From a virus, in IMG/VR virus record IMGVR_UViG_3300017788_003148, positions 1 through 42,004 of that record: a stretch of DNA of 42,004 nucleotides; one strand, given 5' to 3'. The position numbers were made by a program, and so were the translations under genes. Within the stretch, counting starts at the first letter, position 1. Each line of letters starts with the position of its first letter. The notes below the pieces were generated by a model that saw only the letters and a list, made by a program, of their open reading frames with translations, ran no database searches and was not told where the DNA came from. This document shows positions 31,096-38,299 of the stretch, piece after piece.

Positions 31096-31489
31096 TTTTT
31101 CTGTAGTTTCCTCGTTCAGGTATGACATGCCGAACACCACCTCTGGGATCTTCCATATCTCCTTTACGTCTAGGAATAAGATGTACATGCGGCCACATAC
31201 ATGTCTGACCAGCTGCCTCGCCTATGTTTATTCCGATGTTAAACCCGTCGATTTCACCGGACATCAGCATTTTTTCTCCCTCTATGATAGCATCCTCTAA
31301 CGCAACTTTTAAAATTCCTATATTATTAAATTTAGGTACAAATAATAGGTGACCCTCGGTTACCGGATACTTATCTCGATAAACTGCAACATGAAAATCT
31401 TCTCGTTCTAAATCAGACCACGGAGCATTCGTCGAATCAGTTTTATCATGTGGTTCAGTTGGTATTATTTTTAATAAATCTTTAGACAT
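31082..31489 (-). CDS. HIT family protein
   Basis: A 135-residue histidine-triad protein: WPHVHLIPRRKGD contains H101-V-H103 of the HxHxH-type active site, here H-V-H-L-I-P. HIT proteins hydrolyse or transfer nucleotides from nucleoside mono- or polyphosphates. I start at ATG 31489 because GGAG lies nine bases upstream and the ATG makes a TAATG junction with the phosphoribosyltransferase; an earlier start would overlap it. The partnership with a phosphoribosyltransferase suggests nucleotide salvage. Confidence 0.85.
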   Translation of the reverse strand: MSKDLLKIIPTEPHDKTDSTNAPWSDLEREDFHVAVYRDKYPVTEGHLLFVPKFNNIGILKVALEDAIIEGEKMLMSGEIDGFNIGINIGEAAGQTCMWPHVHLIPRRKGDMEDPRGGVRHVIPERGNYRKNDPK

Positions 31490-32010
31490 TATCGATGCTC
31501 CTCGGTAGGATCCCACTTCCTCCACCACTCTTCCCAGGGAAAGACGATCCAACAAGGATCTTCCATCTTATTGATGCTTTCTGCGGCATAGTTTACTTCA
31601 AGTGGGCTGTCACTGGCCTCATTGTCGTACAAAGCAGCAACTCGCACGGTATCCCCCCAGATGGTTGACCATCTACTATCGTTAGGGAAATGGCCACTGG
31701 GCCAATCGTTTTTGATCCAAGTCAGTGTAGCACCGCTATCGTTGATGTCATCTACTATGAGTATCTTTTTACCTTCGAAGGCATCTGCAGCCATCCATAG
31801 ATTGCTTTCTTGTTCTCCACCATCTCGAAGACTGACCTTTAATGCCTCCATAGGACAATCTAGATATTGACTAATTAGATTGGCCGGAGTCAAACCACCT
31901 CTAGTTATGCCTACTATATAGTCAGGAGTCCAACGATCCTTCCACATCTGTCGAATTAATTCTTGTACCTGTCGTTGGACATCATTCCAGCTCACATAGA
32001 CTTTTTTCAT
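31489..32010 (-). CDS. Phosphoribosyltransferase
   Basis: A 173-residue type I phosphoribosyltransferase with the PRPP-binding loop ILIVDDINDSGAT (83-95) and an upstream VGITRGGLTPA. This layout fits hypoxanthine/xanthine/guanine-type enzymes that join a purine to PRPP. Since the phage probably makes 7-deazaguanine bases, a role in salvaging a displaced or modified purine is an attractive but unproven idea. ATGA overlap with the next upstream gene is absent; it overlaps the 66-aa gene by four bases (32007-32010). Confidence 0.88.
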   Translation of the reverse strand: MKKVYVSWNDVQRQVQELIRQMWKDRWTPDYIVGITRGGLTPANLISQYLDCPMEALKVSLRDGGEQESNLWMAADAFEGKKILIVDDINDSGATLTWIKNDWPSGHFPNDSRWSTIWGDTVRVAALYDNEASDSPLEVNYAAESINKMEDPCWIVFPWEEWWRKWDPTEEHR

Positions 32011-32207
32011 AAAGATAAACCTTTTATCAATCTATCGATGTCACTTTGATTTAAGGAAAAATTATATGTTGACGTCATAGTTATTTCACCGTCTTTTAAT
32101 TGTTCATTGATGAATTCGAAATTATATAAACCTTTTGGAGCCAAACATTCCCTGTTAGTCACACGTAGACGAAAACTTTCGTTTTCTTTAACTATAAATT
32201 CTTTCAA
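32007..32207 (-). CDS. Hypothetical protein, 66 aa, TTG start
   Basis: A 66-residue protein of unknown function, with beta-rich N-terminal half (KEFIVKENESFRLRVTNRECLAPKG) and a helical end. I choose TTG 32207: AGGAG sits six bases before it and it begins two bases after the upstream TAA. The frame is open further upstream only through a GTG inside the preceding gene without an SD. Confidence 0.65.
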   Translation of the reverse strand: MKEFIVKENESFRLRVTNRECLAPKGLYNFEFINEQLKDGEITMTSTYNFSLNQSDIDRLIKGLSL

Positions 32208-32209
32208 TT

Positions 32210-32536
32210 TTATTCTCCTTTTAGTGTTTCCCACATCCTCGCTTTAGAAAGCTCTTTGATATAGACATCATAGAGACTTTTTAACCTGGGATATTTTTTT
32301 TCTAGTTTAACATCTCTTTCGGGTATCTGCAATATTTTTTCGATCGTAGACAACCTTTCCTCGAGATCTCTTTCGTTGATAACTATCCTCCTGTCTACCT
32401 GCAGAGTAGTATTGGGGCAGATGCCATTAATTCCGAGCCCCCATTTTGGCGAATTATGGATGGCATAGTTGCCGCCATTGCCGATTGGAATCGTGCTAGA
32501 CAGAGTGCTGTCTGCGATCTTGTAGGTATTGCTCAT
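32210..32536 (-). CDS. Conserved phage hypothetical protein, 108 aa
   Basis: A 108-residue protein: a beta segment rich in Gly and Asn (PIGNGGNYAIHNSPKWGLGINGICPNTTLQV), then VDRRIVINERDLEERLSTIEKIL, a helical part, and a Lys-rich end. I recall this type from T4-like cyanophages; function unknown. It overlaps the cupin gene by 41 bases. Confidence 0.7.
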   Translation of the reverse strand: MSNTYKIADSTLSSTIPIGNGGNYAIHNSPKWGLGINGICPNTTLQVDRRIVINERDLEERLSTIEKILQIPERDVKLEKKYPRLKSLYDVYIKELSKARMWETLKGE

Positions 32537-32915
32537 TGTGTATCCATTGGTTGTTGACTAAAAACCCCCATTCGCGTCGGTATGGCCCCGGCATAAACAA
32601 GGTCCAACAAGTCACATCATCTCTGAGTTCGATGCGGTGATAGCTGATAGATCTGCAGACACGGAAATGTCCTGGCCCACGCCAATGTCGTGTTTCACCG
32701 ATCTTAATACCTTGTCCATCAAAGTTTGGAATCCATTCATAATAGCCGCCCTTTAAAATTAATGTAGCATAAGGCCACGGATGATCATGTACATCATCGG
32801 GATCGCCTTTTAGAAATTTATGTAAAAATATATTAAACGGAAATCGTTTTCTATCTTTTAAGAAAAGATAATATCTTTCTAGATAGGGTTCTTGGCTGAC
32901 TCTATCCATGATCAT
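32496..32915 (-). CDS. Cupin-like protein
   Basis: A 139-residue protein with DDVHDHPWPYATLILKGGYYEW, a cupin motif 1 pattern carrying H-D-H and a downstream Glu, and GHFRVCRSISYHRIEL as motif 2 (H). It could bind a metal and act on a sugar or small molecule; the exact reaction is unknown. I start it at ATG 32915, after GGAAG, instead of the longer open frame that would overlap the upstream gene. Confidence 0.7.
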   Translation of the reverse strand: MIMDRVSQEPYLERYYLFLKDRKRFPFNIFLHKFLKGDPDDVHDHPWPYATLILKGGYYEWIPNFDGQGIKIGETRHWRGPGHFRVCRSISYHRIELRDDVTCWTLFMPGPYRREWGFLVNNQWIHNEQYLQDRRQHSV

Positions 32916-32934
32916 TCTTTTTCTTCCAATTTTT

Positions 32935-33105
32935 TCAAGCAGTGTTAGAAGCATTCTTTTTAGCCTTTTTTTCAAATCTGGGAATCCCGATTTTAGTATC
33001 GAGATATTTGCAGTTTTTTAATAGATCAATCACTGACGATTTCTCTTCTATCTTATATCGCTGAAGACATTCAAATTCTCCTTCTTTAAGCACGAAATAC
33101 AACAT
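32935..33105 (-). CDS. Hypothetical protein, 56 aa
   Basis: A 56-residue protein ending in a Lys-rich tail (RFEKKAKKNASNTA). ATG 33105 is chosen because ATCAAGGAG ends five bases before it; a longer frame starting at 33153 lacks such a site. Function unknown. Confidence 0.6.
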   Translation of the reverse strand: MLYFVLKEGEFECLQRYKIEEKSSVIDLLKNCKYLDTKIGIPRFEKKAKKNASNTA

Positions 33106-33139
33106 CGATGCTCCTTGATTTATTTGATCGTCAAAAAGT

Positions 33140-33520
33140 TTATTTAGATTCATCTTTAAGAGTTTTCCAATCGTCTTTGCAAAGGTCATAAATCTGTTTT
33201 AGATTTTCAAACGCTTTGTCTAAAGAAGGATAAGCAGTCTTCATAGCAGAAAAATCACTCCATGCTGGGAATGCATCGACGAATGGTATTTCCTCTAAAA
33301 AAGTCCAATTGGTATTCAACGATGTGTCGCTGATAACATATTGATCTGAGGTAGTATAGCTTGTGATAGAACTGAGGTTATTTAATACGCTCGGGTCTAA
33401 ATTAATTGTAATTACATCATTGGAATTTACTGTAAAGATTTCCTGCGCTGAAAAATTGTTCGGAGAGATCTCTTGATTGTTTCCTGATAGTAGGTACGAA
33501 TCGTTCATAGTTGTCCATGT
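33140..33520 (-). CDS. Conserved phage hypothetical protein, start uncertain
   Basis: The C-terminal part (PFVDAFPAWSDFSAMKTAYPSLDKAFENLKQIYDLCKDDWKTLKDE) matches a family I recognise from T4-like cyanophages. Before it lies a Ser/Thr/Leu-rich stretch (NLDPSVLNNLSSITSYTTS). No ATG exists between the end of the glycosyltransferase (33417) and this domain, so the gene must start inside that gene. I give ATG 33520; ATG 33571 is equally possible, and a rare ATT start near 33410 cannot be excluded. Confidence 0.55.
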   Translation of the reverse strand, partial: TWTTMNDSYLLSGNNQEISPNNFSAQEIFTVNSNDVITINLDPSVLNNLSSITSYTTSDQYVISDTSLNTNWTFLEEIPFVDAFPAWSDFSAMKTAYPSLDKAFENLKQIYDLCKDDWKTLKDESK

Positions 33521-34511
33521 ATTGCATGATTCTGTAGCAGAGCTGCTGTCGATTTTCTTGATATCGGTCATAATTTTCAGTCCATTCTGATGGGTATTTG
33601 AATGTATCATAATACATTTCTGTGTAACTAAGTCTATCCGGCACCATAGGGATAGCATCCACTATCGAACCTTCGTAGCAAGAGATGCCTAGTGTTTCTT
33701 GTAAATTGGCACTAAAGACTACCTTTGCTTCTCCTAGCAGATTATGATATTCATTTTTTGTTAGTTGTTGATCCTGACAGACTACGAATTCGTATTGTGG
33801 TAGATGTTCTTTTAGATCTCTGAAAATATCTACTTGTTTTTCTGGAGCGATGCGATGAGGGAATAATATAAGATTACGTTTCCTCATTCCTTTATATGAA
33901 GTTAATATGTCCTCCATATACTCCATAGGCCAACCTGTGCGCACAATTTTTTTATTTGCGAGATAATCCTGCATATCTTCGTATCGCCAGGGATTTTCCA
34001 TCAAACCATCGTTTAATAGATTACTATCAAACATTTTGATATGAAAATCTGTGGCAAAGTAGTTGTAGTCGATAGCATGAAAGAATGATTTTTCAGCATG
34101 CCTGACCCACGGAGTATCTCCAATTAATCGACCTAAGAAATCTTGAGGATCATAGCTGCCAGCATGCCATAATGCGTGAATGGTCACAGGAATCTGTAAC
34201 AGTTCACTCATATACTTTAGATTTATAATGCCTGGGTGCCAAGCATCAGTAAAAATAAAATGGTCGCCAGCTGAAATGCGTCCATAGCAAAATAATCGAC
34301 CAATCTGTTCAACTTGACTAGACTTATAGATATTAGTACCACCAAAATTGAGAAAGGCGCCAGGAGTAGTGGCACGAGGAATATCTTCAGGGCCAGCAAT
34401 AACTTGAACATCAAAACCTCTCTTTTTCAATAACGCAGGCAAGTGGGTTTTCCACTCACCTGTATATCTTGTTTCTACGGCTTCTAGATCAACGAGAAAA
34501 ATTTTGGTCAC
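33417..34511 (-). CDS. GT-B fold glycosyltransferase
   Basis: A 364-residue protein with the layout of a retaining GT4-like glycosyltransferase: an N-terminal acceptor domain, NLILFPHRIAPEKQVDIFRDLKE near 217, VVFSANLQETLGISCYEGSI near 277 (the conserved E-x7-E-type donor-sugar region), then a C-terminal helical tail. It transfers a sugar to an unknown acceptor. It is encoded with queD and dpdA, so glycosylation of modified DNA is one possibility, as is surface glycan change in the host. Overlaps the upstream gene by 23 bases. Confidence 0.78.
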   Translation of the reverse strand: MTKIFLVDLEAVETRYTGEWKTHLPALLKKRGFDVQVIAGPEDIPRATTPGAFLNFGGTNIYKSSQVEQIGRLFCYGRISAGDHFIFTDAWHPGIINLKYMSELLQIPVTIHALWHAGSYDPQDFLGRLIGDTPWVRHAEKSFFHAIDYNYFATDFHIKMFDSNLLNDGLMENPWRYEDMQDYLANKKIVRTGWPMEYMEDILTSYKGMRKRNLILFPHRIAPEKQVDIFRDLKEHLPQYEFVVCQDQQLTKNEYHNLLGEAKVVFSANLQETLGISCYEGSIVDAIPMVPDRLSYTEMYYDTFKYPSEWTENYDRYQENRQQLCYRIMQYMDNYERFVPTIRKQSRDLSEQFFSAGNLYSKFQ

Positions 34512-34737
34512 GTTTAAATCCGTTATTCCTTGGCTTTCGATCTTGCCATGGTCGTTGCGGTCTCTGAGAATTTAGAAACGCTTTGTAATTTTCGTTAGTC
34601 TTGTCGTATAAATGAGATGGATTGAAATCTCTGAGCTCGAATCGACAGAAATCTAGATATACATCGAGGTCGTCAAACACTTTAACCACATCGGGCTTCA
34701 TAGTAAGATATTTATTAAGCCATGTAGGGTTTGCCAT
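34489..34737 (-). CDS. Conserved small phage protein, 82 aa
   Basis: An 82-residue protein (MANPTWLNKYLTMKPDVVKVFDDLDVYLDFCRFELRDFNPSHLYDKTNENYKAF with a basic tail) of a type well known to me from marine T4-like phages, function undetermined. The basic, Arg/Gln-rich C-terminus suggests nucleic-acid contact. Starts at ATG 34737, 20 bases after the queD-like gene. Confidence 0.78.
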   Translation of the reverse strand: MANPTWLNKYLTMKPDVVKVFDDLDVYLDFCRFELRDFNPSHLYDKTNENYKAFLNSQRPQRPWQDRKPRNNGFKRDQNFSR

Positions 34738-34757
34738 TTAGTTTTCCTTGTTTAAAA

Positions 34758-35138
34758 TCAACCGGGGAAATATTCAATGATGCCATCGGATTCCCCGTCC
34801 TCCGAGACAACGATTTCGTAATATCTCTCACCGTAGTTGGGTTTGAGATGTTCTTCCAAGATATCTGTTGCGATCATCTCGCAGCTCTTGTGATGCATTT
34901 TACCATCTTTTAGATAGTCTTGCAATGCCCATTTGACCAAGAAGAATTCCAGTTCGCGATCGAGATGAGTGACACCAATCTTGACCTCTATCTTAAACAT
35001 ATGGCGATGCTCGTTTTCCAAAAACTTGATACGAGGATCAATCTCTCCAGCGTCGGGATAGAAGTGGAATCCTTCAAATTCTGTACGTATTTTGATAAAC
35101 GTTTCGGTTCTAGGTCGAATGTCTTGTTTTATGATCAT
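34758..35138 (-). CDS. queD: QueD-like 6-pyruvoyltetrahydropterin synthase family protein
   Basis: A 126-residue protein with zinc-binding histidines H25 (EGFHFYPDA), H44 and H46 (NEHRHMFKIEV) and an SCEMIATDIL segment that matches the SCE-IA block of the family. It would convert dihydroneopterin triphosphate to 6-carboxytetrahydropterin, the substrate of QueE. The catalytic Cys expected between the first His and the HxH pair is absent, so activity may be altered or the product different. TAATG junction with the upstream gene. Genomic company (folE, queE, dpdA) supports the pathway assignment. Confidence 0.78.
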   Translation of the reverse strand: MIIKQDIRPRTETFIKIRTEFEGFHFYPDAGEIDPRIKFLENEHRHMFKIEVKIGVTHLDRELEFFLVKWALQDYLKDGKMHHKSCEMIATDILEEHLKPNYGERYYEIVVSEDGESDGIIEYFPG

Positions 35139-35665
35139 TATAGTACCTTGTCATTTTTATAGCAATCCCAACTGGTAAAACAGTCTCGGTCTTGGAGTTT
35201 ATGAAGACTATGAGACCAAACACCGGGATTAGTGGCACGGAAATCTCGATCATCGATTTTTATCATGGTGTTGTAATTCCAAAGTTTGATATAAGGAATC
35301 GGAACACGGATTTGTGGAATGAATCTCTCGTACTCATTTAGTCCGCCGTCGTTAAATTCTTCTACAACACTTAGGGGAATATCTAAACTACACCAGTTAC
35401 CTCGTTCGAGGAAAAAAGTGATCATATCTTCCCAGAGTTTCCATTCAGCGTGGTCGTTATATCGAGGATTGAAACTATGATTAGCACCGAAGAAAATATG
35501 ACGGGTCTCATAGGTAGTTCCCGCCATTTTATCTAAGATCTCATCCGGATTTTTCACCCCCACTACAAACAGTGTGTGCATGCCAAAAGCGGGAGTGTGT
35601 TCTACTTCTTTGCCCCAGAAAAAATCTACATCATCTTTTTGACCATCGTCGTAATCACGTTGCAT
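35138..35665 (-). CDS. Conserved phage hypothetical protein, 175 aa
   Basis: A 175-residue protein containing GMHTLFVVGVKNPDEIL, HIFFGANHSF, GNWCSLDIPL, FIPQIRVPIPYIKLWNYNTMIKIDD and NPGVWSHSLHKL, a pattern familiar to me from many T4-like cyanophages; function unknown. ATG 35665 is preceded by AAGGAAG and overlaps the upstream stop by 11 bases. Lying between the queD-like and dpdA genes, it may be linked to the modification pathway, but no motif shows this. Confidence 0.78.
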   Translation of the reverse strand: MQRDYDDGQKDDVDFFWGKEVEHTPAFGMHTLFVVGVKNPDEILDKMAGTTYETRHIFFGANHSFNPRYNDHAEWKLWEDMITFFLERGNWCSLDIPLSVVEEFNDGGLNEYERFIPQIRVPIPYIKLWNYNTMIKIDDRDFRATNPGVWSHSLHKLQDRDCFTSWDCYKNDKVL

Positions 35666-35915
35666 TTTTTTCTTCCTTAGATTGTTCATACCGTTTCATA
35701 AATCTAGTCACAGGTTCCATTTCTTCGGCGATAATATCTGGAGATTTTCTAGCGAGTTCTCTAAGATAATATTCACCGGGATAGTGTCGGAGTACGGATC
35801 GAGCACGCTGCCTAACGATCTTAGGAATCCTAGGAGTAACTGAGGGATCTAATAGTTCTTGTAGAAATCGTTCAGCCCATATAAGGGCACGATATCGTTC
35901 GTCTGGTAATGTCAT
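35655..35915 (-). CDS. Conserved phage protein of BPSL0761 type, 86 aa
   Basis: An 86-residue protein (MTLPDERYRALIWAERFLQELLDPSVTPRIPKIVRQRARSVLRHYPGEYYLRELAR with acidic tail) matching a widespread family seen in phages and bacteria whose role is unknown. ATG 35915 starts the conserved region; the frame extends upstream to 35981 without a better site. It lies 55 bases after dpdA. Confidence 0.8.
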   Translation of the reverse strand: MTLPDERYRALIWAERFLQELLDPSVTPRIPKIVRQRARSVLRHYPGEYYLRELARKSPDIIAEEMEPVTRFMKRYEQSKEEKNAT

Positions 35916-35970
35916 ATTGTCTGTGTTTATTAAGATAAGTGGATGAGCAGTCATTATACAATCAAACGAC

Positions 35971-37500
35971 CTATTCGTCAAACAAATTGGTAAAGTTATT
36001 AGTTTTTGGCTCCGGCACTTTGACCGCCTTTAGATTAGAAAAATCCACAGATGGTAATCCAAATTCATTGGCTTTGGTATGTGCATTTAATGTTTTCTTT
36101 CCAGTAGCACCTCTAGTTCCGATGATGCCCATCCAATATTTGCTGTATTCTTCGACGATTTGATCTGCTGTTCCTCTGTCCGATGTGGCGAAAATCGCTT
36201 CGACTATGTCTTTGAAATATAGCCTTTCGAAATTTTCTTGCACCAACATTTCTGGTATACTACCACTATCGTATCTACGATTAGCTTCTTGCACGGCATT
36301 GACGTGCATCCAAACATTGTGGCCCATCATGATCGCATAGCTAAAACTGTCCCACGAAGTCTTACCTATCTTACCAAGCTTGTTTACATCATTAGGTCCA
36401 TAGATACATATATCTTTTATTTCTACTTGATCTATCAAAGGACTAGATTCGAAATTAGCAAAGATACCATCTTGTATCACAGCGTCTTTGAATAGTCTCG
36501 AATCTGTGGAATATTTTTTGTCATCAGCAGACGGCACCATCCTGTAGACCCATTTCGTCCTGTCTTGGGTCTCAGTTTGGATATAGATTTGCCCGTTAGC
36601 TGTTGCGAGAAACGGTGAGGCGCAGTCAAAAGATATGGTAAAGTTTTCATTATGATATTTTCTCACGGCACGTTGTACATCTGTTAATAACACAGCCCAC
36701 TCTAATTTACTGGTTCCGAGAAAATGCATCCAATCATGCAGTCCTTTTTCTAAGAGGCCATCAAATCTCAAAGACACCAATCTCTTTAATACTAAATGAA
36801 TGTCGCACATGTTCTGTCCACCCATAGCCCAACCATTAAAGTGGTTAGAATATTGTTTGTGATCGCAGTATTTTTTCATTCGATCATACCAGTCATCGGC
36901 ATCGGCATGATTTTCGCCTTGCAGCACATTTAGGAATTTACAATTTCCATTTCTATTGTTTATAAAATAATCATTGTTGATGTATGTGCCCTGTACCGCC
37001 TCAGCATACGAAGTAATACCTGTGGCTTTTTGTCCGGCAGGGCTACGAGCCACCCAAGCCGGAATATCAAGAATCATGCCGTAGTCCATGAGAGCATCCA
37101 TCCAATCTAAGACTTGTTTACGTTTTTTAGCGGCCTTGGGACAATTCGGATCTTTCCAGTCAGCTTCCCAGACGCCTTTACCGATCTGAAATCCGCCCGA
37201 ATCTCCTAGGACCCAGCTGTCATTCCTGTTTCTTTTTCGAAACATATCCTCGCCTTCGTCTTGTTTATTCAAATCGAGATTAGCATGACCGGCGCTGTAC
37301 AGACACCACTTATAATAAAATGACGCATTGGGATCGAGATAGTTTAAACTTTCTATGCCATTAGTAAACGACTGCGGGATACGAGCAGGATCGACATAAT
37401 TGCTGTATCTTTGCTTGCCTATGAAGGTAGCATAAAATCCACTGGTCGCAGGCAGGAATACCGCGTAGTCGTTCTGTGTAGCGGTTAGATTGTTATTCAT
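35971..37500 (-). CDS. dpdA: DpdA-like DNA 7-deazaguanine transglycosylase
   Basis: A 509-residue relative of tRNA-guanine transglycosylase. VLGDSGGFQIGKG (D100-Q105) is the substrate-binding loop, and SFDCASPF (D292) fits the nucleophile Asp region; LNVLQGE near 191 and WAMGG near 224 resemble other TGT blocks. It lacks the C-terminal tRNA-binding and zinc motif features of bacterial TGT and is longer, as in the phage DNA-modifying DpdA group. It would swap guanine in DNA for preQ0 or a related base, protecting the genome from restriction. It directly follows the clamp gene (14-base gap). Confidence 0.82.
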   Translation of the reverse strand: MNNNLTATQNDYAVFLPATSGFYATFIGKQRYSNYVDPARIPQSFTNGIESLNYLDPNASFYYKWCLYSAGHANLDLNKQDEGEDMFRKRNRNDSWVLGDSGGFQIGKGVWEADWKDPNCPKAAKKRKQVLDWMDALMDYGMILDIPAWVARSPAGQKATGITSYAEAVQGTYINNDYFINNRNGNCKFLNVLQGENHADADDWYDRMKKYCDHKQYSNHFNGWAMGGQNMCDIHLVLKRLVSLRFDGLLEKGLHDWMHFLGTSKLEWAVLLTDVQRAVRKYHNENFTISFDCASPFLATANGQIYIQTETQDRTKWVYRMVPSADDKKYSTDSRLFKDAVIQDGIFANFESSPLIDQVEIKDICIYGPNDVNKLGKIGKTSWDSFSYAIMMGHNVWMHVNAVQEANRRYDSGSIPEMLVQENFERLYFKDIVEAIFATSDRGTADQIVEEYSKYWMGIIGTRGATGKKTLNAHTKANEFGLPSVDFSNLKAVKVPEPKTNNFTNLFDE

Positions 37501-37514
37501 CTCTGAAACCCATG

Positions 37515-38249
37515 TTATTTGCTCTGCGCAGGTAATATATATTCGTAGACAGTTATTCCACTATCAACGATAATCTGCATAGCACCAGCATCTGAGATCT
37601 TCATAGTTATATTTCCATCGAGATTTAAAATGCTCTGTATTTGACTTACCGGCCATGACCAAGTATGTTTCAGTTTAGACTTAATGTTTGGTTGGAAAAC
37701 GAAGCTCCCAGCGTGCGTGCTAGCATCACCAAAGAAGAAAACTAGATTGCCATCTTCGGTTTTTACTTGGAACACAGTTTCTTCGCTGTGTGCCGCTGCC
37801 TGCAATTTCAATCTCTGAATGGCTGCTACACTGGGTTCAAAAGATACTTCCCAACTAGCACCTTTGAACTTAACGCTTTTCAATTTTTCGTTGATGATCT
37901 CTGCACTCATAAACCGATAGTCGTTTTGGAAGTCCTCTGCTTGATTTTCAAAATGAAGACTAGTAGGAATTTGAACACCATTTTTTTCTGTTTTGATTAC
38001 TTCAATTTTGGCATTTTCTTTGTATTCGGGATTTTTTAGATGTAGATTTAATTTATCTAGATTAGGCATACCAAACGTGCCTTGAAAATCCGATACTGGC
38101 GAATGGGTGGCAGCCGAAACTACCACAGAACGATCTTCAGCCATCGATTCGATTATAGTAGAATCTGTGTCTCCGGTTATTTTTACTAACGGTAAAAAAC
38201 CGAGACTATGTGTATGAGCTACAATATCTGTTAGTACATCTTTAATCAT
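37515..38249 (-). CDS. 45: DNA polymerase sliding clamp (gp45)
   Basis: A 244-residue processivity clamp of the T4 gp45 family. It forms a trimeric ring that tethers polymerase to DNA and in T4 also activates late transcription. Sequence runs from MIKDVLTDIVAHTHSLGFLPLVKITG to VYEYILPAQ. It lies right after the polymerase gene, whereas in T4 the clamp-loader genes 44 and 62 and regA lie between 45 and 43. It has a strong promoter at 38270-38298 and AAGGAG before the ATG. Confidence 0.88.
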   Translation of the reverse strand: MIKDVLTDIVAHTHSLGFLPLVKITGDTDSTIIESMAEDRSVVVSAATHSPVSDFQGTFGMPNLDKLNLHLKNPEYKENAKIEVIKTEKNGVQIPTSLHFENQAEDFQNDYRFMSAEIINEKLKSVKFKGASWEVSFEPSVAAIQRLKLQAAAHSEETVFQVKTEDGNLVFFFGDASTHAGSFVFQPNIKSKLKHTWSWPVSQIQSILNLDGNITMKISDAGAMQIIVDSGITVYEYILPAQSK

Positions 38250-38269
38250 TTTTTTTTCTCCTTGATATG

Positions 38270-38298
38270 ATTATACTTAGGTTTTTTTCAAAAGTCAA
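38270..38298 (-). promoter_or_regulatory. Sigma70-type promoter, TTGACT-17-TATAAT
   Basis: On the minus strand TTGACT (38293-38298), 17 bases, TATAAT (38270-38275), with ATCAAGGAG downstream. It overlaps the end of the polymerase gene and drives the clamp and probably dpdA, the queD-like gene and the glycosyltransferase. Confidence 0.83.
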
Positions 38299-38299
38299 A

